A DNA stretch of 64,000 bases from Ustilago trichophora. Its lineage: Eukaryota > Basidiomycota > Ustilaginomycetes > Ustilaginales > Ustilaginaceae. The DNA lies in assembly GCA_900323505.1 (NCBI GenBank), contig OOIN01000029.1, positions 434,001 through 498,000 of the forward strand, read 5' to 3'. Positions within the stretch are counted from its first letter, which is position 1. Every line of letters begins with the position of its first letter. Both the position numbers and the translations under genes were made by a program. This document shows, piece after piece, positions 11,358 to 25,200 of this stretch. The notes beneath the pieces are model-generated. The model worked only from the letters and a program-made list of their open reading frames with translations. It searched no databases and was not told the origin of the DNA.

Positions 11358-12933
11358 TTACGACCTCCAGCAGTTGTAAGGGTGGAGGTAAGGGTCGACC
11401 GCCGTAGCGGTCGTGTGTTGGCCAAAGCCTGTAGTTGCCACCTGATGGTGAGGGTGAGGAGGAAGCTTGTAAGCCACGGTTGAAGTGGGGCTGAGGTCGG
11501 CTTTGGAGTCGACGACACCATAGTATCGAGCATCTTCCCACTGTGCCGAGTCGAGGTCCGACGGTGGCGTGTCGGGGGTATTGCGACCGCTAATGATCGA
11601 CCTAGATGCGTATGGCGACGGCGTAGCAGAGGTAGCGCTCGAGTGGGCATACGACATGGAAGAGCAGACCGACGACGAAGAAACCGAGGCGGCGGGCGAG
11701 TTCGAGTAATAGCTTCCGCTCGATGATGGCGTCGAGGTCGAGAGAGGCATGCTGTGCACAGGTGTCGTGTAGGGTCGGCAGCGCTCGCGAGCGTTGTTCA
11801 TGAAGGGGTGGATGAAGCTCGGCGCGGTAGCGCTGCGTTCTTGACGGTGGCTGGCGCTCTTGACCATGGGAGTGGCTGTGGGGATCGAGCTGCTGCTGCC
11901 AATGTGACCGGCGGAAGCCGAGGTGGCGATGGCGGAAGGAGCGTAGCCCGAGATGCTGGCGCGCGAGTTGAACGCATGCGAAACGCTCGACTGTCTCGAG
12001 TGGCGACCCGAGCTGACACGCTGTGGGCCGGCATGAGAGTCGAGCGATGGCGACGAGAATCCAGACGATTCGAGCGCAGGCGTAGGTGGCGCAGAAGACT
12101 TGACACTCGACACGCTCTCAGATCGCTCACGAGGAGCATCGTACGCAGCCCCTGCATCGAGGCTGCGCTGCATAGTCTTCAAGATCCTGCGCACAACCTG
12201 GTCGATGCGTCCATCTTCGTTATCTTGCTCGAGCTCGTAGGTAAACGTCTCGAGGTCTTCGGGCGAGACGTTGACCTTGTAGCCGAGATAGCCAAAGAGC
12301 TCACGCTCCATTTGGTTGATCTCGCGCAAGCTGAAGAGGCCCTGTCCAACAATGGCCCAGCTCTTGTTCGAGTAGGTGTCGTCGCAGCTGCACTTGCTGG
12401 CAATCATGAGCGCCGAGATGAAAAGACGGTGACCTGAAGAGCCGCGTGCGGCGGGGTAACGGAGCTTGAGTCGCAACAAGAGGTACAGAGCCTGGTAGGT
12501 GACAGCCTCGGGAAGGCGAGTGCGGTAGAGGGCGTAGGCGATGAACTCGGACAAGCGAGGCGCGGTGGAGCCGTTCTGTGTTTCGGGTGTCTGAGGGAGG
12601 GATTGCGCCGCTGCCGAGGTCGAGTCGAGGGGGCAGGCGTACAGGTAGAGGATGAATCTTTCACACAGCTCCGAGGTTTCTATAGGTGCGATCGAGGTGT
12701 CAAGTGGGAAAGAGGTTAGTCAAGGGGTTTCAAGGGTGAGCTGTAGCAAAGCGATGACGATCGTAGGGCAACTCACTTCGGTAGCCATAGAATCGGTCCT
12801 GCTGTGCAGACCTCGACGACGAGGCCTTGCTCGACGAAGCCGATGTCTTGGTGGTGGTGGAAGACTCGGAGGTCATGGTGGACTGGTAACCGTGAGTGGC
12901 GGCGTTGTAGGAAGAAGCTACGGTGGCAGCCAT
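11358..12933 (-). CDS. Pho85-type (Pcl1/2-like) cyclin
   Basis: Two exons: 12933-12777 and 12679-11358, encoding 492 residues. The 97-base intron has donor GTGAGT and acceptor TATAG, and joins ...FYGYR to KTSELCERF in phase. The N-terminus is Ser/Thr-rich. The cyclin box spans about residues 54-185: ERFILYLYACP, then YRTRLPEAVTYQALYLLLRL, HRLFISALMIASKC, YSNKSWAIVG and LREINQMERELFGYLGYKV. The HRLFISALMIASK and NKSWAIVGQGL..REINQME blocks are the hallmarks of Pcl1/Pcl2/Pcl9-type cyclins that activate the Pho85/Cdk5 kinase in polarity and cell-cycle control. The remaining C-terminal 300 residues are Ser/Pro/Ala-rich and probably disordered. It could be the polarity cyclin known in Ustilago maydis as Pcl12, but I cannot confirm the orthology. 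An unusually long upstream region precedes the gene. Confidence 0.85.
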
Positions 12934-15900
12934 GTTGGAAGATGGACGAGATGGTCGAAGCTTGAGCTAGCGAGACTGGGAGGTGCCTGAGAAGAGAGTT
13001 GAACGCCTAAAACAATCAAAGATGAGAGTGGGCGGACTTGGCTGCTGTGCACATTTACGTTGTGGCGAAGCGATAAGCGAGGAAGAGATGCGATGCAATG
13101 CTGGCTTGTCGAGTGCAAGATTTCCGATTGATGAAGGCGTCAAAAGAAGGGAGGGCGCCTGTACGGGATAGGAGAGGGGGAGGTGGAGTGGGGGTTGAAG
13201 TGAAATGCTGGTGTGCAGGGGGTCGGAGTGAAGATGCTTTTGGAAAGGTTGCCGGTCGGTGTTGTGTTAATGAACAAAGACGGCTGGATAGAGGGAGAGA
13301 TGCTTTTTATGAACCAAAACGGGGTTGCCACTTGCGGTTGCTACTGTTGAAGAGGAGGATGTTGAATGCTGATATGACGATGATGATGGTGCGAAGAGGG
13401 TCGCTAGAGCCGGAGATGCTGTTCGAGTGAGGAACAAGGAGGAGGCTATCTATCTATTGTGTCAAGCGGAGGGAGAGTGTCGCATGCAAGATTGAGTGTG
13501 CGAAATGAAGAGTGTCGGTAGGTGATGGTGATGGGGGGGAGAGAATGCCGTCAAAGATGAAAGTAATGGGCGATGCGTTGCTATGTATAGGGAGAGAGAA
13601 GGGAGAAGAGAATGTCCCTTGGTTGAACGCAAGGAAGGGCGATGATGAAGAGCAAAGAGGGTCGGATGGAAGAAGAGGATGTCGATGGATCGAGAGGAAG
13701 GGGTGGAAGGATATATTGGAAATGAGCGAGAAGGAGAACTCCAGATTGGCGAGAGAGTGCAGTGAGTGCAGTGAGTACAGTGAACGGAGGCACAAGATGA
13801 GAGCGAAGAGCAGCTGCTACCGTAGAAGCGAGCGACTGTATGACAGGCTGAATGACTGCACGACCCCGACTACTGTACAGTATACAGAGGTATCAGCTGG
13901 TTGGACAGGGCAGGACAGGTTAGGACACAGGACAGGCTTAAGGTTTTACAGACAGGGCTCAACGAGCTTCGAGAGCAGGAAACCCAGTCATCCACAAATT
14001 GCAGCACAAAGGCAGAGAACAGGGATATGGGGTTACAGATGCAGTACACAGAGAAGGAGAGGCAGCAAGGGGCTAACGGAGCTTGTTCCCAGAGGGATGG
14101 CACCACAGCTGGAGCTAAAGCCACCGCTGTACACGGGAAGAGGGGAGAAAGGCGGCAGAACACAGAAGGGCAAGAGTCGGCCTGTGTTGCACCGACGGGA
14201 TATCGCACACATCCAGGTTGGGGGGGAGAGGGGTGCGAGTCGCAAGATGGGGGACGAGCCCCGAGGGGGAGGGTGAGAGGCCCCAAACGCCCTTGTCCTC
14301 GTCACAACCTGGAGAGACCACCGTCTCTGCATGGGAGAAGTGAAGAAGGGGAGAAAGAAGGGAGGTTTCAGGCGGGAGCGAAAAGTGGCAAGGAACAGGC
14401 CAAATTTTGTGCGCATACGAAAAACTTGGATCTCATTCGAGTGAGTCGAAAACCTGGGCCAGTTGTTCATATTTCGCGAGTGTTGCCCAACTGGGTGGCA
14501 AGCAGGGGAAGAGGCACAAGAGCGGAAAGCAGTTGGCCGCTCATGCTTTACATCCTGACCTAGGAAGCAGAGGGGAGATTCTTCGGAAGGGATTCATCAA
14601 GGGGAGAGGGAGTTTCAAATTTTTCTTCATGAGAATACTGCCAGAGAGCCAACAAGGGAGCCAGGGAATCGAAATTGACTTTATTTTGAGATAAATGTGA
14701 CAAAAGAGAGAGAGAGAGAGAGAGTTGGAGGCCACGGCGAAAGAGGGGTCACTGCAGCAGCACACACATTAACAAGGCGAGCGGAATTCAAAGAAAAAGA
14801 AAAGAAAGAAAAAACTATCAAAGAATAAACCGGTACTTTGCATCAATCCTGCTCCAACGCCCTAAATCGTGGTGTGACAAGCGGAGTGACCTGCCAAATC
14901 TAGCGCAGCGCACGGGGCACAAGGTCAGTCAAACTGGACCTTTGGGTGCGACTTCGCTTCGAGATTGTGCTACAATTTCAATAGTTTTCCAACCAAAACT
15001 TGATTTTAAAAACATCGAATTCCGCTCAAGTCTCGCTCAGAGGAGAGTCAAAGCCTGGTTCAGGCTCGAAACCGATTCAGTTCACCGCCTTCCCGACTGA
15101 CACACTTGCGAAGACGTCGTGGTCTCTCTTGCAATCGTCACCCAAGACAGGCTTTTGGTGACACGTCGGTCGGCCACTCAAGCAGTCACACCCATCGCCT
15201 CCGTTGTGCTGCCACTTGGAGCCTCGAAAGTGTAGGATGAGGGCATTGCGATGCCGAAGTTTCGTGTTGTGTCTATTCGGGAGGTGATAGCCAGAGTTCA
15301 AGGTGGGCCGAGTAGAGTAGCTTGTTTCGAGGGAGGAGACTTACGCCTAACTGGCTGTCGCTGCTGCTGCTTCTGTGAGCTATCAAGAAGGATTAGGCCT
15401 CGAGTGTCGGTCCATCTTGCCACAAGGCAACCAAAAGGGCAAGAGCAATCGAATTCAGCGTGGATGGGGCTCGGCTGCCTCTCAGATTTGCACAACCATT
15501 GGCGAGCGCACATCACCAGCATCGCTTAGTCCTTCTCTGAAGAGATCCTTGTCGAAAGCGCTTTGATCGACCTTGACCGTCTTTCTCGACCTCACGTTCT
15601 CACGTCTCGGTCTCGCTGGCGCCCCCATCACGAGCTTGCTAACAACCGAAACCGAGTCGTGTGCTGGTCCTTGTAAGTGTGCGTCTACAGGTCACGGCGG
15701 CTCCGATCTGAGCAGAGTACAATGGGACTGTAAGCATAAAGGAGATGTGCGGCTGAAACGTGAAGGGGAAACCCTTGTTTAGCGCCAACCGATTCAATTT
15801 AGAACAACCAGAAATCCGAGTGGGCGAGAGACCCCATTCATCAAAACAGCAAGCAGCGACGGCAGCAACAACAACAACAAAGCCCGAACGACAAAAGGCA

Positions 15901-16072
15901 AGCAAGCAGGAAGATCGAGATCATCTCTACGCCCAGGCATGAACTCGAGCTAAAGTGCAACCCACCGAAGTGGAGGTCGGGAAGCCAGGGAAACCCATTA
16001 CAGTAGCAACCCAAAGCCATTTGACCGTGTGGTCCGAACAGCTTTGGGGAAAGGCAGAGGAGAGGAGAGGCA

Positions 16073-16097
16073 TGGCGTGGCGTGGCGTGGCGTGGCG
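16073..16097. repeat. Five tandem copies of TGGCG
   Basis: Five perfect copies of the pentamer TGGCG in the gene-poor region. Confidence 0.9.
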
Positions 16098-17214
16098 GTA
16101 CCGGTCGCAAGCGCTATTGCCCTTGCGCGCGAGGAGGTGCGGCGTTGACAGGTTCGGCGTTCGTCTGCGTGCAAGGAGGACGAGGCGAGGAGAGGGGCCG
16201 CCGACGTCAAAGAACAACAACAACAACAAAGAAAAACCTCGAGTGCGACTCGTGTGAGCGCCGAGCGCAAAAGTTCAGAAGTTAGCAACCAACCGGTCAA
16301 AGCAGAAGAGCGCGGCGACCGAAAGAGCGAGCAACGTTGCGTGAGAGATTCTCAACAGGCGCGCGCGTGTATGTCTCCTTGGCTGGCTGAGAGGCGGAAA
16401 TCCGCGCGGAACGAGCGGAACGGTGCAAGGGGAGCTCTGATTACCGGCAACGTGTTTTCAGAAGAACCAAGAAAGTCAAGGAGGAGAAAGAGAAAGGTGG
16501 GCTGGAGCTGGCTGAGGGCTGGGCTTCTTTGCTGTTGTCACGCCGTGGCAGCGGGCTTTGGAACGATGCTCTGCAACACATTTGTGTGGCAAGCTGGCTG
16601 AGCCCTCGTTCGACCACCACCACGCGTGTGCGTAGGAAGCGACGGGCCCAAAAAAAAGCCACTCTATTCTTCCCTCTTTTTCAGTCTAAATGGGCACAGA
16701 GGAGGCAACCGGCAGCTAGCCATACACAATTATTGAATTAAAAAGAAAAATTGGCAAGAGAGTGGAGCGGAGTCGAATTCAAGGCGCCAGGGAAGAAAAG
16801 GAAAAGGAAGGGAAAAAAAAGAAAAAGAAAAAAAAGAAGAAAAAAAAGGAAAAGAAAAAAAAAGGAGGCGGGCGCAGGGGCCTGCACTATGCATCGTTGC
16901 ACCGTTAGCGTGTGTGCGGTAGCTACCATATACTGTTGTTGCGTTGCCGTTGGACAGTGAACAGTGCATTACTATATCCTCTTTCGAGCGGGGATTTTTC
17001 TGCAATAAGCATGAATTCCAAGAAGAGAGAGAGAGAATGTGAACATCCTTTGATCCAATCTGAGCCCTTGATCGATTAGGTCAAAGCTATCATTGTGATG
17101 CAGTTATGCTCATTCAAGATGTGATTGGGCTGAATTAAGGATCGACCGAAGAACGAAATCGTAAGCAGAGCAAAGCCGCGGTGGGCTGGCATTTGGTACA
17201 GTGACCAGTCGCTT

Positions 17215-17259
17215 GGTCAGTCGGTCAGTCGGTCAGTCGGTCAGTCGGTCGGTCGGTCA
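17215..17259. repeat. Tandem GGTCAGTC repeat
   Basis: Four to five copies of the octamer GGTCAGTC, decaying into GGTC units at the right end. A GTGACC-rich stretch, including a CAGCTGTG palindrome, follows directly. Confidence 0.9.
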
Positions 17260-19215
17260 CAGCTGTGACACAGTGTGACCGGTTCCAGTGTTGGTCTTAC
17301 GACGTGACGTTCAAGCAAAGCTCGTTGCACCGTCACAACGTGTCAAGCGCTTCGAACGGCACGCTAGCGGATGCGACATCCCACATCATCGCGGCTGCAA
17401 ACGCTAACCGAACCTTCTTAAGTGTTATTCTGCTCCTTCTCTCGCCTCTTCTGACAATGAAGGACGAAAATTTCCTATGCAAACAAGTGCGAAGAAAGGG
17501 ACTGCACAAGCACAAGCACCAGCACGACTAATGCTCAATATACAGTCGCTTCAGCAAGATCCAGCGCCTTCGCTAGCTAGGCAAGCGCTTGCGCATGCAG
17601 TCGCTCTGAAAAAATCTCGGAGATGACACCGAGTCTTTCCAAAAGAAGAAAGATCAACAACACGTTCAAAAAAATAAAGAGTCGAGAGAATGTCATTGGC
17701 TCAAGGGTCATACGTTCCATCGAGCCACCGCCGCACCTAACACCATCGCTTGCGAGTGTTAAAGCTAAGCGCTTCTTCATGTGTGTTCGATCGAAGAACA
17801 AAGCTGCGTCTGGCATCATCAACAACAACAACAACAACATCAACTCAAAAATGCTGAATGACATGACACGGCACGGCATGCTTTAGCCATCGGTGTCTGC
17901 TTGCCGCCTCATCGAGTGGCGTCAACGAGACCGTGTGTTGCCCAGAAATGTCTTTCCTATGCCTGATGGAATGGGGGAGGCCGGATCGTCTTCATCGGCA
18001 CCACGCAGGCTTCAGACAGTGCCACGTCGCAAAGGTTTGGTTGCAACGGTACGATGCGTGGCTCCCGGATTTGTACCCGCTAGTCTGGTGATGGTGGCCT
18101 TTGCTTTCCTCCAAATCCCTGTTTCATTGTGTGGAGAAAAGCAGACAAGCCACCTTCGATGGTCCAACTCTAGCGGTAAAGACCGGCTGCATGCATTCAC
18201 ACTTTTTCTTGGCCCGCCACACCGCAAACTGCATGTTGATGGTAAGCACAACCCGCCCTTTTTTCCCATGATCCCGAGGTGGTGTTCCTTTCATTGGTCA
18301 TCGCAGCAGCGATGTCACTTTGGCATTTGGCTCATGGGTCATAGTGAGAGATCGTAGATGTGACGACGGTGGCGGCGGCAGGCAGAAAGGGGGAGAAGGA
18401 TGGAGTTGAAACCAGCTTGATTCACTCATGCGACCGTCCTTTTCTTTTCTTGTACTGTACCTTTCTGCTGGGACTCAGGAAATGACGTGTTCCTCTTTTA
18501 TGCGTTGAAAATTTAATTTTATTTTCCAGCCTACGATCTAGCGGGATCTATCCCATAGTGACGTCTGTGTCGCGTTACCTCCCGAACTTTGTCGGTGTAG
18601 GAAGGAAATGGCGAGCTGCTCTTTGCAGGATCATCGGAACATACAGAGATGGCATCTACTCTGCAGCCGCTTTGGTCGAAATGAATAGACGCCCAATCAC
18701 ATGTCTTGCGGCAAAGTATCGTGCGAGTTTGCCTTTGAAGAAATAGAAAAAGCCGAAGGATACTCTTTGTGGTGCGGCTCTGACGGTCTTTGAACGAGTT
18801 CGCGCGTGCAACAATTTGAACCAACCATGTGAACGCGGGGTACAGTCTAAATTACAGTAGCTGTAAATGAACGCTCCGATCGGAACGACAAGAGGCATTC
18901 GGCTTAGACCGAATGATCCTTCCTTCTCAAAGCTGTTTCAGAACCATATGTGAGCTACAACGGGGGCTTGCAGGTTGCAGACAACCATGAACATGTGTGC
19001 ATGGGCGGCACACGGACGCACTGTTTTTTCGTATTAAAAAAAAATGTTCCGAATCGTGCAACCTCGGATGATGATCATACCTGGATGAGGTCGCTGTTAA
19101 CAGAGTCAGGAAAGTCTCGGCAGGCCAGCATCGGATCACATCTATCCTATCATTGCAAAATATGCTGCGGGTAGGTGCTGCTTTTGGTCTTCGCTACGCA
19201 TTGGCGAGTCAAGAA

Positions 19216-19249
19216 GGAGAAGAAGAAGAAGAAGAAGAAGAAGAAGAAG

Positions 19250-19288
<39 letters not shown>
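19216..19288. repeat. GAA microsatellite followed by an A tract of about 39
   Basis: A (GAA)n run passes directly into a long pure A tract. The pattern suggests slippage or a retroposed poly-A end, but no target duplication or retroelement body is visible. Confidence 0.9.
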
Positions 19289-19289
<1 letters not shown>

Positions 19290-22200
19290 AGGCAAAAAGC
19301 GAAGAAACAGACAAAGCCAGGACCTCTCCTTCTTCTTGAAATTTTTGGAACTCCTCTCATCACCCCCAATTTGTAGGCAGCCACCGGTTCACATAGCAGC
19401 CGGAACACGATTGCAATATCACACAGAGCCGCAGTTCAAGCTCCGATCCCCTTCGGCTAGCGTTGTGCTGGCTTTGCTCCCGAACGTCTGCCAACGCATC
19501 ATCATCGTCATTGACACAAAGTGCAGTCTGCTAGGCCACAAAGCTAGGTCAACTCTATCGCCTAGTGTCTGTGGCGTTGCATGCGCTAGAAAGGATGCTT
19601 TCGTTCGAACAGAGCTAGTTTCGATGACACTAGTCCGTCGGTCACGTACAACAATGTGCTGTGATTCAAGAGAAAGAAACTTGCTGGTAGTGACTTGTCG
19701 ACGTGGCGTGGACGGGATCAGTGCCGAGAATCAGTGCTAGCCGCTCTTCTCGAAGTCGGAAGACAGCGCACATGGACTGGCGCTAAAACGTGTTAGACGA
19801 AGTCGACTGAGGAATCACACATCGTCTCAGCGTAGGAAAATGTTTCCATTTGACTGGAAAATTTGACGCGGTCAACCCAAAAAGGAAACCGCCCTCCTTC
19901 GAACAAACCATCATGATGAACAGATACTCTAAGCGAGAGAGAGCGAGAGGCTGGGGGCAGCGCATAAGTTTAAAGAGTAGCACGTTGGGGAGCATAAGCG
20001 AAAAAAGGGATGGTGATGGCACAGTAAATAAGTTGGCTCGGGAAGGCCAAAATGACGCTTGCAAAGTCGATTGGATAGAGGGAAGAAAGGCTTGTGGGTC
20101 AGTCTTTGCTTGTCCTGTGCTTCAATTTCCGCATTAGCTGGAGAAGTAGAGGAATGGGAAGAAAAACAGAAAGAACTGAACAAAAAAAAAAGTTACTAGG
20201 GCAGAAGCCGTTCTCTTGGCTCATTCGCATAAAATGATAGAGAGCGATAAGCGAGGCCTCGCTTGGGTCACACGCGAGTTCGAAGTCGTTGCCGATTTTT
20301 GACGAGCCCTCTCTCTTACGTCCCTCGTTGCTGCGTGTGCTATGTGTTCTACTTCTCTCTTGCCTCTTTTGAATCTGCTTCTCGGCTGTCAAGTCTCCGA
20401 ATGGGTGGGTGCCATTATCCTGGGGCAGTGTGAGGAAAATAGGGGTTAGTCGAGCGTAAGCATGGCCTTCCGTTTTCATCCTTCAGACGACTCGGTAATG
20501 CTCGTATTTCAGCCAACTTTCCTGAGCTCAACCCTTTTTTTTTCAAGCATACATTAGCTTTGACTGTGTGCATCATGGTGATGCTCTTGTGCTGAGACGA
20601 GCATCGCTTCACTCGCGGCGAAAATGCCAGCCAATCAGCAATGCCTCTTCATCAACAAGAGGCGCGCGTGAACGTCAACGCGTCGAAAACCTCGTGCAAC
20701 TCCCTACATCACCTGAAACTACACTACTAAGATTGCATCTCTCCCAATTCTGTTTTCTTCTTTCCACAATTGCCTTGTCTTGTCGAAGTAGCTTTGTCTC
20801 GTCGCTGGTCGGTGTTCGAGCGAATGCACAGGTATGGGAGCCGAAGCATGGTCGATCCGCTTTCTTGTGCGACTTTGGAGGGTTTGCATGTGCCGCTTGC
20901 CCGCAACCCAAGTACTGCGAAGCGAGGCCGAATCTGCGCCATTGGCCTGCACTTTGTACATGAGATGTTTGCTCGGAGCCCGACAAACATCCTCCCAAGG
21001 TATGGTGGCATTGAGTGGGACTGGCTTGGCGGCCGGCTTGCATCTCAAGCATGTGGATGATCACATTTGAGCTGTCTCGTATGCGAGCTTAGCTCGTCCA
21101 ACCCTTGATCTTTGAGGATGAGCGTCCGAGTGACTTGGCAACGATAGAAGCTGTCACCGGACGGGTGATTTGTGAGCGATCATCTGTCCAGATGCCGATG
21201 ATGATTCATGACAGCTTTCCACAGTAATTCTCCAAACTTGAAAACAAAAACAAAAAACAAAGCAAAAAAAAAAAAAAAGGAATTGAAAAAGGGGTGTCTG
21301 AAATCCTAAGAGAAAGTGAGACAGGCACGGCACAGCCATGTCTCTGCGCCTTTTTCTGCTTTTGACCACCCACTGAGCCGCCTCCGGATGCCGATGCCGA
21401 TCCCGATCCTTGACCGTATCGTGCGATAGGCCCCGATGCTCTTTCCGCCGCTCTCTTCCACCCTCTCGCCCACCACCTGCCAAAGTAACACCAAAGACAC
21501 GCGCTGGACGCGACTTGCCACCAAGAGGCCCTGACCTTCCATACTCCCGAATCTCAGTCATACCATATAGATCCAAGTCCGCGTCTTGTCCAGGCTCTAC
21601 TCCATGCCATCAGCTACAGCCTGACCGCAACCATAACTTGGCGGCGCGCTTCAAGCACCCACGTATCAGCCGAAGGTTGGTGTTTCAATCCACACATAGC
21701 ACTGTTTGTTCAGGGAAGCATGGTTTCAGGCAGCTCTTGTCGTGCTGTTTGTTTTGATCATCACAGTGTGGAAATTCTTATTTCCAGTCGCCGCAACCTG
21801 CATTGCACCGCACCGCACCGCATGACATGACAGCTTGTTCATCTTCTATCATCACACACAAACAATCGGCAACTTCTCTGTAGCAGAGCCGAGGCTGCAT
21901 TGTCGGCAAAACGCACAAACACATCCAGTACGCACATACAATACGAATTCGATCGATGCAGTGCTGATCGACTGACAATTTTGTCCAGGCTGGCAGGTTG
22001 AACAAGGATGGCGCATGATATGCGTTGCATTTGTTCAAATTAGGAGTTCAGTGGAGGTTGATCGGGGCGAAGCGAGGAAGTTCAATGCATCTTGCAAGTT
22101 CTGACCAACATGGGATGGTGCCATCAATACAAAAGTGTCGACTTTGAATATGGACAGCAGCGAGCAGAGCAGATCCAGAACAGCAATTATGAAAGATCAC

Positions 22201-25200
22201 CAGATTCCTGGTTTGAAGTGTACAACGCCGATCTTCGGAAAGTGACACATGCGATATGGATCCATTTTTGATACCGAGCAAATCTGCGAATCATTGTCAA
22301 TGTGCTGCTCGCTGGTACCGATTATGAACCAACCAGGCCTAGCCCATAGGATATTACACAGAACCCGGTGACATGGATTGGATCTACCTACAAGACCGGT
22401 GAGCGACAAATCTTGCCATCAAAGGCAGGTTGTTTTCAAGCCATCGAAACCACAAGTCTGCGTCCTCTTGCTTCTCGTCCTGGGTTCACCGACCGCCGAG
22501 AGGCATGAGAAACATGCCACCTTGCAGAAGGATGGAACATGGACCGGTCCCGCTGGGCGAGTAAGTCTCGAGGAGGTGGAGGGACTTGAGGATGCGTTTC
22601 CTATTGCGAAGCGGCCAGCCGAGTGCGACATTTCTGTTTGGCGCCTCCCCACATTAAGACAATTAGCGTGGGGAGGTGGGGCGCGGTGGGTTGGCGGACG
22701 ACACACGTCTCGGGGATCTCTCCCATTCCAGGCCCTTGCCAGCAACGTGATGTATGTTTCGTCTCACATGAGGTAGAGGTGTTCATGACAGGAGGTATTT
22801 GTGCTGGCGGAGCTTGGATGGGAACCGACGTTCTCTGTTATCAGCCTCTCAGCCTTCCCGAAGATGAGACTTGCCAAGGAGAGCAGAGGAGCGAGGTGAC
22901 TGCAAGATCCTAGCAACAGCAGCATATTCAAGCCCAGCAGCTCAGCCGTTCTAGTCGGGGTTGAAGCCTCGCTCCCCTTCTCGCCAACGCCCAAAAAGCG
23001 AGCTCTAACCAGAATCGGAGATCATCACCGGAACCCAAGGGTTGCATGAGAAATTCGAAAAAAAGGGTCTGGAAGTACAGAAGTGGCAGTCTCTGACGGC
23101 CGCCAGAAAGAGAGAGAGGAACAGCGAGAAGCCAGAGAGAATCGACCAATTTTGGAGCCCCGACATGTACTTTCTGCAGCTCTGCAGCCGCGTCTTGTTT
23201 CTCTCTCGCTCTTCTCGACGTCGCTACTCTCGGACAGCTCGCTTGGCAAAGGAAAGGGCAAAAGTCGCATAAAAATCTCCCATACAAGGGTTTGCTTGTT
23301 TGCTCGCTGCAGAGAGTGTTTCCACCACCGCCAAACAAAGCCGATCGTCTTGAAATCGACGACAACCACTTGTTTGTCAGATCTGCTTTGAGCATGTACT
23401 GTATTTTGATTGAACCTGCTACGACAACGAGTCTCGCTCTTGTGCGGTCAACCGTGCAGTCGTTGTCTCTAAACAGCAATGAAAATGCCCCGACTTCAGT
23501 CTAAAATTAGGCGCTCCAGACAAAGGATAAGAATCGCCGGCATGCGAGAATCGGTCAACTACTCTTAATGTTGCACTGCATTGTGCTTCGTTGCGTTGCT
23601 TTTGTGTTTCCGGTCCTGTTGTTCTTACTTTTAAAAAAAGGGGCCAATCCGAATCTGCTTCCGATTTTTCTGATGCCTTCTATTATGGGATTAGGGCTCG
23701 ACTCGTCGGTCAACTTCGTGCTTGGTCCCTATGATTGCCTGCCAGCGCCGTCATGCTGAATTGCATGCGTGTAATCCCTGAGTTTCTGGTCTTTGAGCGC
23801 TGATCCAAGTTCGGTTGGGTAGAGGGAAAGAAAAGGAAAAGGAAGGTGTCCACCGAGCAGGAAAGGGCCCTGCTCGCTAGCGGTTCTGCTTCCGCCGTCT
23901 GAGATCACTTGCCCCACGCAAGCAACCGAAATTCAGGGTTGGGCCCTAGGGTCCCTGGGGTCCTCGGCGGCCTTTAGCACAGACCCGGGTCTGGCGCAAG
24001 ACTGTACCGAATCGAATACCCAAACAGCCAGCCACCAAAGAAGCTCGCTTTGACTATCGTCCAGGCCACCATATGTTTTTCTCGATAGAGAGGAGATGCA
24101 GACGAACTTGGAGAAAGTCGGTGATTCCGTAGGCTTTTCTCACCGAACTACTCTAGACAATGGTGTAGTCAGATGCATACATGCGAAGGGATCATCTTTC
24201 CACACTGGTACCTTCCGTTGTCTGGTGCTGAATTCCTCATCTTTTCTGAAAGCCGCAGCGGGCGACGAGGACAATGACCAAATCGAGATCAGGACAAGGG
24301 TCGCTTACTCAAGACCGATGCATGCATCCACATCTATCGGTCATGTCCACATTCTACTTCAAGCAGTTCCAGGGGCATCTGAATGCAAGAGCATTGCTTG
24401 GACAGCTGTCTGCCAAAGTTCAATCGAGTTCGGTAAGCTCGGCCTCCGAGTCTCAAGTTTTTCGACTTGCAGAAGACCATCCTCGATTCCGACCGCACGA
24501 CCTTGTGCCATGGTTGGACCGTGTGGACAGCGTTGGCAGCGGTTAAAGAGGTGTTTCTACAGGCACTTATTGGCTCGCTTCCGAAGGATCATCGCAGTGG
24601 AGACGAACTAGTGCGAAATCAACAAGCAGGTCGCGCATCCATTTGGTGAATCTAATTAAACGCTATATGGTCTTAAAATTCGCTTGGCCCCTCGCCTGTC
24701 AATTTACGTCCAGCTGGTTAAACTGTAGCGAGCTCGTCAGGATCATTTTTAGCCTTTGAGGTATAGGCCCTTCGCCACATGGATCTGAGACAATTCAACA
24801 GAGTTGGGCGTTACACTAACAACAGGCACAAGGCTGAGAGTCTTACTCACGATGGATGTACGTGGAGAGACGCTGGCTCCAAGACATGAGGAGTTCACTG
24901 CGTTCTGACCAAGGATTTGCTTGTTTTTTGACAGTGCATTCGCTTCGAAGCACATACCGAGTTTAGTAATATACAGAGTAAATGCCCTGCCTGCACGCTG
25001 ACAGTAGTAGCTTAGCGTGTGACTTGGTGCAAGACTAGTGGCCGCAGCACGAATCACTATACAGCCCGTACATACAGTACGCTGTGCTGCATTGCTTTTA
25101 GAAAATTACAAGCACCACCATCTCGGTTCGTCCAACCAATCGCCTAGCGTCGACCACTGGACACTCGAAGATGACAGCTGGTCGCTTCGGGTTCTGAACG

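Noticed and set aside
13512..14276. 254-codon plus-strand frame upstream of the cyclin
   Set aside because: It is repetitive purine-rich sequence giving Gly/Arg/Lys-rich text with no domain, and overlapping frames are equally open. It is more likely leader or non-coding DNA.
17215..17259. Tandem GGTCAGTC considered as a CRISPR-like array
   Set aside because: Units are contiguous without spacers and the genome is eukaryotic; it is a simple tandem repeat.
19250..19288. Long A tract considered as the poly-A tail of a retroposon
   Set aside because: No retroelement coding sequence or flanking target duplication is visible; slippage from the adjacent GAA run is simpler.
19153..19740. 195-codon frame through the GAA and poly-A tract
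   Set aside because: Its core is poly-Glu/poly-Lys from a microsatellite; nothing on either side looks coding.
22378..22776. Frame with a hydrophobic VLLLLVLGSPTAE stretch resembling a signal peptide
   Set aside because: The hydrophobic stretch is about 30 residues from the start, the rest is Arg/Gly/Trp-rich, and the opposite strand is equally open. Support for a secreted effector is insufficient.
24096..24611. 171-codon ATG-started plus-strand frame in the gene-poor region
   Set aside because: The translation has no recognisable family, signal peptide or membrane segment, and other frames there are open too. Left uncalled without transcript evidence.
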